In this document: in pieces, positions 37,301-46,400 of the stretch
Numbering within the stretch: position 1 is the first letter of the stretch
Layout of the letters: each line of letters opens with the position of its first letter
Assembly (NCBI GenBank): GCA_003116995.1
Contig: BDSL01000104.1
Coordinates: 248,001 to 312,000, forward strand
Reading direction: 5' to 3'
Length of the DNA: 64,000 bases
Source: Yamagishiella unicocca
Lineage: Eukaryota > Chlorophyta > Chlorophyceae > Chlamydomonadales > Volvocaceae
The notes under the pieces: generated by a model
Databases searched by the model: none
What the model saw: the letters and a program-made list of their open reading frames with translations, nothing else
What the model was told of the DNA's origin: nothing
Made by a program: the position numbers and the translations under genes

Positions 37301-40300
37301 CCGCCGCAGCCGCGTCCTCACTGGCGCAGAAGCGGTCGCAGTAGGCCAGGTCGTTGTAGAAGGACCCCGCCGCGTCGACCCAGTTGCCGTACTGGTCGGA
37401 CGAGCAAGGCAGGTAGCAGTAGAAGTGGTTGGGGCACTGCCCCCACACTCGGAGGCCCAGCGGGCACACCGCGCTGGCGCCCTCCACGTAGTCACAAAAC
37501 ATGAACCTGCGGTGTCAGGGCAAGCCGAGGGTTTGGTACCGCACATGGCAGCGAGCTGGGCCTGGACGCTCGGGATGTGAGCCATGCCGCCCATGGAGCT
37601 GACGTGCGCACCGGGCGCACCCAACATTCCCAGCTCCTAGTGGGGCAAAATTGCTGGCTGGGACAGACATGGATGGCACATCACCTAATTGGGGCGGAAG
37701 TGTTGGCTAGGACTGACATGAATGGCACATCATCTCTCGGTGGTGTGTGGCACCGAAGCAAGTCCCCAGCGCCGGGCGTCTCTGCGCTCAACCGCATGTT
37801 GCCTGCCCCCCCACGGGCGACAACCTACTTGTATCCGAACAGCTGCATGCCCACCAGCGCCGACACGAACAGGAAGAGCGTCATGAGAAGCACCAGCATT
37901 ATCGAGGCCTGGACGGACGTGAACATGCCGCGGATGATGGCGTTCAGCTCCTTCCAATTGCGAGCCAGGCGGAAGACGCGGAGCAGGCGGAAGGCGCGAA
38001 GCACGGACAGCGGACCGACCCCAGAGACACTGGGTATGAGGTCCATGATGAGCTCCAGCACAGACCCCGCCACCACGACCGTGTCGAATAGATTCATGCC
38101 CTGGCGGAAGAAGCTGCTCATGGCGTGGAGGGCAAAGCAGGGGCGGCAGAGGGCAGGAGCAGGGGCGGCAGCGGTGGGGATCAAAATCTGCAAACATAGG
38201 TCCAAAGTAGCACCAGCAGATCAGGGGTCTGCCGCTGCCCAAGGCCAACAAGCCTCCAGGCCAACAAGCCAACTGAGGTACCAGCCGGCGAAGGGCTGTG
38301 ATGGGACTGATGGCAATGCAGTAATTTGGCCCCGCGTCCCTTCGTCAACGGCCCAAATCACCACAACCACACTTGCCCCTCAGCTTCCAACACTTACCAC
38401 CCCCTCCGCCCCTCCTGCCCCGGGTGCCGCCCATTGTGCTGCGCCACGGCTGTCGTACGGCGCTGGTACGGGCGGCTTGCTTGCTCGGTAGTGCACACGT
38501 CGTAGGTACCTTTCCGGGTCGCCCTACCCCTTTCCCGCCGGTCAGCCAGCGCCAGACGAACCTGACCCGCATCCTGATCGCAATTTCCGCCCCCGCGTCC
38601 GCCCCCGCCCTGCCACCTACCCCCTGCCCCGCCCCCTCACCTGGCCCCGCCCTGCCATCTACCCCCTGCCCCGCCCCCTCACCTGGCTCCGGAGGCAGCT
38701 ATCCTGATGATCAGCTCGATCAGGAAGTACAGGGTCAGAGCAAGGTTGGTGTAGTTGGTTGCCTCCTCCACACTCGTCGGCATGCCGTACCAGTTGATGC
38801 ACATGACGATGGTGTTGACTACAATCAGGGCGGCGGTCGTGTACTCGAGCTGCTTGCTGGTTGCGACCCGCCACACGACCCGCCGCAGAGGTGCATAGTG
38901 GAGCGGTGGACCGGCAGCAGCAGCCACGTCCTCAGCGTCATCTGCTCTACACGTTTTCCGAGCCTGACAAGCAGCCGGAGGCGTAGGCCAGGGCAAGGGT
39001 TAGCATGTGCCGATTAAGGAGACGGGCACCAGGGACCCCGGGTAAGGCACAGCTGGGCCAAATACGGCAGCTGCGCGGGAAGTCGCCCCCTGCCATGTCC
39101 CGGTAAGCTCCTGCGCACCCCGCAGGTCCCACTCCAACCCGATCAGCAAGGGCCCGCTCCCGCTGGTTGCGCGCTCTCCGCACACCCCCGACAGGACCCT
39201 CGACTTGCATGCGCAGCTGCAACTCGTTTTACTCTCGCCGCCGGGCCGCACCACACAGCCACATCATGGTGCCAAGCGCCCTCGGTGGGCCACCGTTGCT
39301 CGTGTGCTCCCTGCCCGCCATCACGCCGCGGCAGCTCACCACCCCCCTCTCCCCGCTGAAGCAACCGCCACTGTCACCCAGCTCCCTTGCAGCCCCCCTT
39401 GCAGCTCCGGTCGCAGCACCCGCCTAGGCCGCACACCGCTACGAGGTGACATCACAACCGCCCCCGCCCTGGCCCCCAACCCATGCATGTACGGCGCACC
39501 CTCACCCTCACCCTGAGCGCCGCGACTATCCCAGCCGGCGAGGTGGTGCCGGGGCCGCTGTCGACCTCCCCGTCCTCCTGCGGCTCCGCGTCCCTGTTGT
39601 GAGCCGAGTCGGTGTTGGCGGCCGCGTCCGTGTTATCGGCCGAGAACTTCACGCTCAGTACTGCGAGCGCCAGGTTGACCTGCGCAGGCAGCGAGCAGCC
39701 AGCGCCGACAGTGCGGCCGGGTGGGTGACGTGGAGGCTCGGGGGTGGTGTTTGTGGGGTTGGAGGGCTACAACGACGAGCCAGCAGCCGGTGCCGGCGGG
39801 ACGGTGCCGGCATGCCTTCGTTCCTGATATGATAGTGGTCATCACTGCTACTGAACTCGGGGGGGCACCTCTTTGCTGCGACCGGTGAAGTGTGCGCCTG
39901 TGCTCATCGACAATATGTGGTCGAAGATGTGAATGGAAGATGTGAACTCGATCCTTTAGTATTTCCGACGCAAGCGACTTCACAAGTTAGACGGTAGCTG
40001 TCAGCTAAGAGGACATACACCGCAGCCACTTGTGAGAATGGTAGGTCACGTTTAGTTGCAAGGAGTGCCTAGCCGGAGCGCGCTGCGTGCCGTACCATGA
40101 AGAACGCGCCAATGATGATGAGGCCGACGTAGAAGATCCAGACCCAGTAGTTGACGGCGTCCATGACCATGTACATGACGTCGGACCATGATGACAGCGT
40201 GATGTGCTGGAAGATGGTGAGCCAGGCCCAGAGGATGTTGTCGTAGCTGACCAGGCCGTAGTTCGGATTGCCGTACAGCGTGCAAAACATGCCCTCGTCG

Positions 40301-42836
40301 CAGGCGCGGCCGGCGTAATCGCTGCCAGCCGCCGCTGTGGGCGTGTCGCCAACCAGGTGCCACACCACCTCTGCAGGGAAGCAGGGGGCGGCGACATGCA
40401 CCGGCCGCCGGGTGACGCCGAGAAATAGTCGGAAACGCGGCGTGCTGGAAAGGGTGCATGTGGTTGTGGCTGATGAGTAAATCCGACGTCACGGCATTCC
40501 AAGGGAGTCTTCATCCCGAGTGATGTTGGGTGCTGAGTGCGCTTGGCAAGCAAGGTGTGTGCGTAAGAATGTAGGCAGAAAGCGAGAAGCCCAGCCTACC
40601 GCTGGCAGAGCACGGGACAAGCGACCGACATGGTATGTGTCCCCCCAACCCCTAAGACACCCCTGTGCGCATGTGCTGGTGCCGCCAACCCCTGTGCGCA
40701 TGTGCTGGTGCCGCTAACCCCTGTGCGCATGTGCTGGTGCCGCTAACCCCTGTGCGCATGTGCTGGTGCCGCTAACCCCTGTGCCGCGACAGTGCGCAAC
40801 CCAGGCGTCCGGGGGGGGACTGGTGTCCCCACTGGGTGAGGGCAGTGTGCAGCGCTGGGGAGGAGTCAAGCGGGGAGACACCCAACAACGAAGCACCCGG
40901 ACTTCCCGCCGTGTGACCCCTCCAGTACCCTCCCTCTCAGGGCTCAGGTCGACTGCGGGGCACCCTCACCCGAGCTGAGCGGCCCGCTGCAGGTGTCTTC
41001 CGCCTGGTCGTCCGGGACGATGTACGACACGTTTTGTATCAGGACGAGGCCATCGTCCCCGGTCACATTGTAGGCGCCGCTGAAGTCGGGGGTGCCGCAC
41101 CTGCGTGGGGGGTTCGAGGGAAACCCGTGTGTGGAGGGGGCCTGGGTGAGCAGGTGCGTGCACGAAGCAACGGAAGGACCTTGGGAGGGTTTTTAGGGTT
41201 TTAGGGTTTTAGGAGCAAACCATATCGGGGCGGCGATTAGTTACAGCTGCCACCCGAGGATGACACTGTCGGTTACCAGCGTCTCCCACGCGCGTCTCCC
41301 ACCCGACCCCACCCCGACCCCACCCCACGGTTTTTATACAACCCCACGGGTCTTCCTCGAAACCCCGACCCCACCTGTATCGCAGCACCCCGGCAAACAG
41401 CTGCGTCGCAACGAGGCTGAACATGAAGAACGCAAAGGCGCACAGCAGAAACACATCGAGCAGCAGCGGCAGCGACCCGATCAAGGTGGTCACCAACACC
41501 TGGGGGGGAGTGCCGCGGGGGAGGAGGGGAACCGCGTGGGACAGCGGGCCGGGCGGGGGCTCGGGGGGCCCTAGCGGGCTCGTTGATGTATCTGGACCCG
41601 AACCTCGCTGGGCCGCGCGGCAAGCTTTGCTCGCTCTGCATCGTGTTGCATCGATCCTGCTGGGCAGCCGGGTTGCCAGGCACTGGCGGAGCACCATACC
41701 ATAGCAGCTGTACGAGCGCCAGTGACTGTACGACTCTGCTGTACTGCAGGAACCCCACCTTCATGCCCTTCACCCGGTTGACCGTCCTCAGGGGACGCAG
41801 CGCCCGAATGGTACGGATGCCCGTGAGGTTGTTGGGCGTCATCAGGCCCACGTAGCCCATCATCACCACCACGAAGTCCAGAACGTTCCAGCCTGCGACC
41901 CAGATCAGGAGCGGAAGGGGCTGATTGGTGAACCATGCGGTAGGGAGGCAAAGTGCATCCCGGTAGGAACAGGGGTGGACATTTGGGGAAGAGTTGGGCT
42001 GGTGTGTCGAAAGACTGCCCATCCGTAGCGGCTTGAAGGAATCTGGCTGTGTTAATCAATGGCCTATGGGCGGCTCCGTCGTACAGGAGTGCGTTGTGTG
42101 CATATGAGATGTGGATTTGAAACGGGGTGTAGTAGGTTATGATGGATGCGTAACATGCACGATAAGCCAGATGGATGACCCTTCCCCTCGCAAATATGTG
42201 GTGTGGTAGGTTGCGTCGTCGGCTGCGTGCATGCAAGCAGCGAGTGGTGCTGGTGTACAAGAATCCAACGCAGAACAGTCGTCAGGGCTTGTGACAATGG
42301 GAGAAATTGGAAGGGGGGGCATATGATGGGTTTTAGGGTGGAAGGGACCCTGCCAGGAAACAACCTTGAGTGCCCTTACCGTCGCGCAGATATGTCCCTT
42401 CTTCAAGGACAAAGCCCATCGCTATGACCTTCAATATCATCTCTACAGAGAAGATGCCAATGTATACATTTTCAATCGCTGCCAGAGCTTTGCCCAGACG
42501 TGTGTCTTGGAATCCTTGTCTTCGACTGCTAAGCGCGAGAGTGACGCAGTTACAAAAAATGACGAAGAATATAAAATTAATAAAGAAGATGCTGTGGACG
42601 ATTTGCACGCAGCATTTGCGCACAGGGGACCGCTTCGTGAAGAAAAAGCAGGCTCGCTCTGGGTATCGAGCTGCGAGTGCCTGCGCACAAGTAGCTCTTG
42701 GTTAACGATGTGCAGGTGAAAACGTTCACTGATATTACAGGCTTACTGCATAGCGGCTGTCCCTGGCCGTTGTGGGGGGCGGTCCGCTACTTGTCACATT
42801 TGACACCCCATGATCGAGGACAGGCTCCTTCGGCAT
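31358..42836 (-). CDS. Four-domain voltage-gated cation channel (channel 2, S-E-S-E filter)
   Basis: Complete inverted paralog of channel 1, about 1,868 residues. Exons: 42836-42747, 42680-42380, 41892-41759, 41499-41375, 41100-40970, 40370-40096, 39679-39512, 38963-38683, 38113-37829, 37506-37150, 36822-35053, 34774-34540, 34217-33960, 33683-33444, 33222-33023, 32680-32161, 31807-31664, 31450-31358. All phases agree, and many exons equal their channel 1 counterparts in length. The first exon codes only 30 residues (starts MPKEPVLDHG). S4 segments include LRAFRLLRVFRLAR (II) and [16 protein letters not shown] (III). Filter residues are S320 (TLSSW), E714 (TGENW), S1331 (TLSLW) and E1622 (TGEGW), so domains I and III lack the usual Glu. 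The C-terminus keeps an EF-hand-like segment and an IQ-like motif VRGFLLRHAYR. Loop II-III is proline/alanine-rich and unrelated in detail to that of channel 1. Ion selectivity is uncertain. Confidence 0.9.
36841..36900. repeat. 25-bp tandem repeat in a channel 2 intron
   Basis: About 2.4 copies of GTGCCAGCAGCAGGATGGGG plus five bases lie in the 36823-37149 intron. That intron has no counterpart in channel 1. Confidence 0.85.
38604..38687. repeat. 42-bp tandem duplication including a splice donor
   Basis: Two copies of a 42-bp C-rich unit abut the end of the domain II S1-S2 exon of channel 2. Each copy carries the minus-strand donor context CCAG/GTGAGG. Only the exon-proximal donor (exon begins at 38683) keeps the reading frame; use of the distal one would bring in an immediate TGA. 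Confidence 0.8.
40658..40785. repeat. 29-bp tandem repeat, about 4.4 copies
   Basis: Unit CCCCTGTGCGCATGTGCTGG plus nine bases, repeated in the 40371-40969 intron of channel 2. Confidence 0.92.
41191..41214. repeat. Interstitial telomere-type repeat (TTTTAGGG), about 3 units
   Basis: Two perfect TTTTAGGG units and one with a final mismatch, flanked by TT- and AG-rich sequence, lie in the 41101-41374 intron of channel 2. TTTTAGGG is the telomere repeat of Chlamydomonas and some relatives. Confidence 0.85.
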
Positions 42837-43540
42837 AGCTAATTTAGTGCGGTCATTCAGTGTAATAGTAATTTCGCTGGATAAAGTCATACGTCAAGGA
42901 GCAGCTCTCCGTGCGGCTCGATAGTTACACATATCGAGGGGCCAACAGTAAGGCTACTGAACCATACTTTGAAAACACATTGGAACATGTACGCTTGAAA
43001 GACGTTGGATGATTGATTGACTACAAGCTCGTGGAGCTCGTAAGGCCCAATAGAAGCTATACCACTTGTATGGAGTACGGCATCAGCGCTGATACAACGC
43101 ATCAGACAGCGCTAAGCAGAACCCGCGGGGAATTGCATCGCGTGTTAGAAATACAATGAGTGCCCAACCCAGGAGGGCAGCGGGTAACAACGACAGGAAG
43201 ACCACAAGAAGGAATACCCGTCCCCACCCATGCAAACCGTGCTGAACCGTGCCCCCAACCCAACTCCGCACATCATACGCCAATAAATCCCAAAAGCTTT
43301 TCTCTGCCCAAGGTCTGTTTATTTAAAGAGGCAGAGCACCTGGTCCACCCAGAATAACATGATATTATGAACGAGTGGCGCCGCACAGCAGCACGCAAGG
43401 AACACGTACACATACACGCGGAGGAGGCGGTAGGCTTACGCGTCGCATTGGTCTGTGTTGGCCATGTTACACTGGTGTCAGGCGATGAGCCCGATCATTC
43501 TGTCTTTGGTATGGAACCCACTGCAACGTGTGATATGACA
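42837..43540. promoter_or_regulatory. Upstream region of channel 2
   Basis: A/T-richer sequence immediately 5' of the channel 2 ATG, expected to contain its promoter and 5' UTR. Two minus-strand frames here (42887-43102 and 43083-43283, the latter with a hydrophobic stretch) have no supporting homology or splice link to exon 1. They could be upstream ORFs but are not called as genes. Confidence 0.35.
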
Positions 43541-44782
43541 AGCACGCAAGGAAGGCCGAGAACAAGCCAAGGAACGGAAAGCGGGGCCCTTTCATCGGTC
43601 GCATGGTTTTGTCGCGCCTTGTCGTACGATGTTAACATCGTTAGTCAGGCCAGAGCAAGTTGGCTTATCGGGACGGAGTTGGGCGCAACAGGCGGCGCCA
43701 AGTTCAGCAGCGGCTCCACCTTGCAGCGCCTTCAGCGCTGCTTAGGGAGCGGTTGGGCTCCACGCAGCAGCCCCAGGGCCGCAACACCCGCCCACTGCAT
43801 CGCGCAATTACATGCCGACATATGCGCGCAATAAGTCAACGATACTGGCAGCATCGCGCTGGCTGGCGGACCTGGCCGCCAACCAAGATGCGCGAGGCCA
43901 CCACGCAGTACAACATAAGGGTGAGCGGTGGTGGCGCTCTCACCAAAAGGAGTGTAGGGTCTTAGGCTCAACGACACCACCGGTAACGACAGCAAGCGGG
44001 GACGGGTGCGTCCGTGCATCGTAAATGCATCGCGTGGTGCGGTCCGTGTGAGAATTGACATGTTCATATGGACACATGTTGACCGTCATCAACTCAGAGT
44101 GGGACGCCCACACTGCTGCGACAGTATCACAGACATCCACTCTTAATGCCCTGGGTCCCTTTCAGCGCCCTTCGTGACGCAAAAGACCGAAGAAAGCGCT
44201 CACAACAGCTTCTCGCAGCCGTGGCCGGTCGATGGCAGCAAGCCGCTCAACTCAGACCCTCATCGCAAGCCGCGGCCAGCTGCCCGCTTCCACGCATACA
44301 AACTCTCACACCAGCCGCAGCAACTCCCTGCCCCCCTCCCAGCCAAACAATTGCATCTGCAAGTGGTAGCGAAGGGGAGAACGGGCAGGACGGGAAGAAT
44401 CCCGATCTCCTCCCAGGGAAAAAGCAATGAAAGATCCCCACAGCCGGCCCCCGCGTTCACAGCCAGTGCCACCGCCGCCACCCGCCTCTCACCCTGCGCT
44501 CTGCTACTCTCACTACTGCTACTGTGTGCTGCTACCGCCATTTATTGCACCAGCCTGTAGGTGCGCCGGTTCGGGCCACGTGAAGTCGTCGAGGCAGATG
44601 AGCACCTCGTTGCGGCGCAGCGAGGGCGGCGTTGAGGGGTCGTTGTAGCGGGCCAGCTGGTAGCCGGGGATCGGGGGGTAGCCGTCCCGGATCAACAGGT
44701 CGCGCAGCTGCCGCTCGTTTTGGACGACCTGGGGTTGAGCGGGTGAGTGCGCAGAAGCGTGGGTGGGGCGGCCTGGGGCAAT
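43541..44782. repeat. Segmental duplication, copy A
   Basis: About 1.24 kb that is highly similar, in the same orientation, to 48520-49735. It corresponds to the 3' flank, 3' UTR, last exon and the adjoining end of the last intron of the SOUL gene. Copy A keeps about 90 bp near 43637-43725 that copy B lacks. It lacks an insert-like stretch present in copy B near 48945-48998, which carries the TTACA poly(A) motif. Confidence 0.9.
44519..44728 (-). pseudogene. Orphan duplicated last exon of the SOUL gene
   Basis: Near-copy of the final SOUL exon (49491-49682) with its CCCCAG acceptor at 44729-44730. It encodes VVQNERQLRDLLIRDG and YNDPSTPPSLRRNEVLICL. Compared with copy B, a short deletion after TWPEPAH shifts the frame past the original stop to one at 44519-44521. 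No upstream SOUL exons lie at 44783-45920, so this is a fragment. It could still be captured as an exon by some transcript. Confidence 0.8.
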
Positions 44783-45101
44783 AGGAGACAAGAAAGACAT
44801 TGAAGAGGCGAGAGGGGCATTAAAGATCGCTACGGGTGGCTTCCCGGCCTTTGCAGCGATGGCTATCGTGTCTCGTGGCTCCATCGCTAGGCTCCGCTGG
44901 GGTGGACACTCCTTTTCGGAAGAATATTCCGTCGCCTACGCTGTTGATCGCCGCGAAGGAGGACGATAGCACGGTCGCGCAGCGCGCACTAGCGTTTATC
45001 CGTGTAATGTGGCCGCTTGTTCCGTGGGTCACGATGACGCTTCGCGCAGGTTTTTCCTTTCGCATGCCTTGGAAAGTCGCGCGACGGTGTAGCGTAACGC
45101 G

Positions 45102-45284
45102 TGGACGCTAGCAACGTGGACGCTTGCAACGTGGACGCTGGCAACGTGGACGCTTGCAACGTGGACGCTGGCAACGTGGACGCTAGCAACGTGGAAGCTA
45201 GCAACGTGGACGCTAGCAGCGTGGATGCTAGCAACGTGGACGCCTGCAGCGTGGACGCCAGCAACGTTGGACGCTGGCCACGTG
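45102..45284. repeat. 15-bp minisatellite, about 12 copies
   Basis: Tandem units of GTGGACGCTAGCAAC with variants (TTGCAAC, GGCAAC, AGCAGC). The 15-bp period is a multiple of three, so the array is open in several frames and reads as a VDASN-type or ASTLL-type repeat. No gene context supports translation. The array lies between the two SOUL-flank duplications. Confidence 0.93.
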
Positions 45285-45920
45285 AATGGTGAAAATAGCT
45301 GAGTTGTCGGGATGCAAGTCGCATGATGCCAACTCGGTCCGTTCACCAAGCCACAAACGGCGCTCATAAGCCTGTACTCTCTATATTAAATGTGGCCCTG
45401 TTCAGGTAAGCGAAAGCGGATGATGTTCAGGGCAGAATCCACGCGACATGGCATCCACCGTACGAGGATCGTCCAAGTGCCCGCCGCGGGCGCAATGGCC
45501 GGCTTCATAACCCATTGGCGTATTGGAAATATGGCATGGGTGCTCTCGGGCCGATTCGTTACATCCGATGAAGAAATCAGTAGTTTTCGCTGTTCCCCAA
45601 AATAATCGACATTTTCAACCTGGTCAGGCAGCTGTCGTATGGCATTATTGCAAGAACAATCAATTTTCGTCGCGCAATCACCCCCGATGTACTCAGTTAC
45701 GCGGCTAGGGCAAATCCTGGCAAATCCTGGCATTTGTAAACCGGAAGCGAGAAAATGTGTGTCACTCCAGGGATGCGAGCGGTGTGTCACCCACATGCTG
45801 CAAATTGATAATTGAGATTTACTTGTGATCGCACAACCTCCTATAAACAGTCGGCTACGCGGTTACGCCAAATCTTAGCAATTCTTATTTTCGCGGTGAG
45901 GTCCCGGTGAGATCCCGGTC
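45285..45920. other. No gene seen
   Basis: A/T-richer intergenic DNA with only short unconvincing frames. A small direct repeat (CAAATCCTGG twice near 45711-45730) and a repeated CGGTGAGxTCCCGGT motif just before the next ORF are the only structures noticed. Confidence 0.4.
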
Positions 45921-46400
45921 ATGGCACAGGCGCAGGCCGCGCAGTCACTGGTGAACGCCGGTAACGAGCTGCACAATGCAGCTCAGCACATTGCTGCCAT
46001 GCCTGCAGCCGCTGCAGGCGGGCCGGGGCCGGCGGGTGCCGCACAGCCTGCGTGGGTGCAGCAGATGATCCAGCAGCAGCAGCAGAACTTTCAGCAGCTG
46101 CAGCAGCAAATGCAGCTGCTGCGTGGCGACCTGGTGCCCTTCCGGGCGGCCGCAGCCAAGGCGCACAACGCCGCGGCAGTTCACGGGCAGGCCCTGTTGG
46201 GGGTGCCCTCAGAGGTGCCAGGCGCGAACTTTGCACTAGTACCTGCAAAATTCCCGGGATCAGTCGCCGCATTACATGGCCTCAATGGTCCCCAAATAAA
46301 CAGTTTATTGACGGCGTACGGGCTGGCGACCACCGGCACAGTCCGCGTGCGCCGCAACAGGCTGGCGCAGCATGTTGGCGTCCCACTGTCTGCTCTGTAG
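45921..46400 (+). CDS. Small uncharacterised protein, Gln-rich, possible repeat-family ORF
   Basis: Intronless ORF of 159 residues beginning MAQAQAAQSLVNAGNE. It has an Ala-rich amphipathic N-terminus (about 1-45), a Gln-rich coiled-coil-like segment WVQQMIQQQQQNFQQLQQQM (about 47-66), and an ordered C-terminal part with the motifs VPGANFALVPAKFP, LNGPQINSLLTAYGL and RRNRLAQHVGV. The last is reminiscent of a short SAP-like helix pair. No function is recognised. Its isolation in a repeat-rich, gene-poor tract and the lack of introns make a mobile-element-derived or multicopy family plausible. That is inference; I see no reverse transcriptase, transposase or terminal repeats around it. Confidence 0.5.
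   Translation: MAQAQAAQSLVNAGNELHNAAQHIAAMPAAAAGGPGPAGAAQPAWVQQMIQQQQQNFQQLQQQMQLLRGDLVPFRAAAAKAHNAAAVHGQALLGVPSEVPGANFALVPAKFPGSVAALHGLNGPQINSLLTAYGLATTGTVRVRRNRLAQHVGVPLSAL

Noticed and set aside
43083..43283. Minus-strand 66-codon ORF with a hydrophobic stretch
   Set aside because: Could be a small membrane protein or upstream ORF, but nothing beyond length and hydrophobicity supports it.
43812..44024. Matching plus-strand 70-codon ORFs in both duplication copies (also 48715-48927)
   Set aside because: Their similarity is explained by the DNA duplication. They lie antisense to the SOUL 3' flank with no independent coding signal.
44146..44430. Plus-strand ORFs repeated at 49096-49602
   Set aside because: These lie antisense to the SOUL 3' UTR and are preserved only by the recent duplication. 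The frames differ through indels.
45102..45284. CRISPR-like appearance of the regular 15-bp array
   Set aside because: There are no unique spacers, the unit is too short, and the DNA is eukaryotic nuclear.
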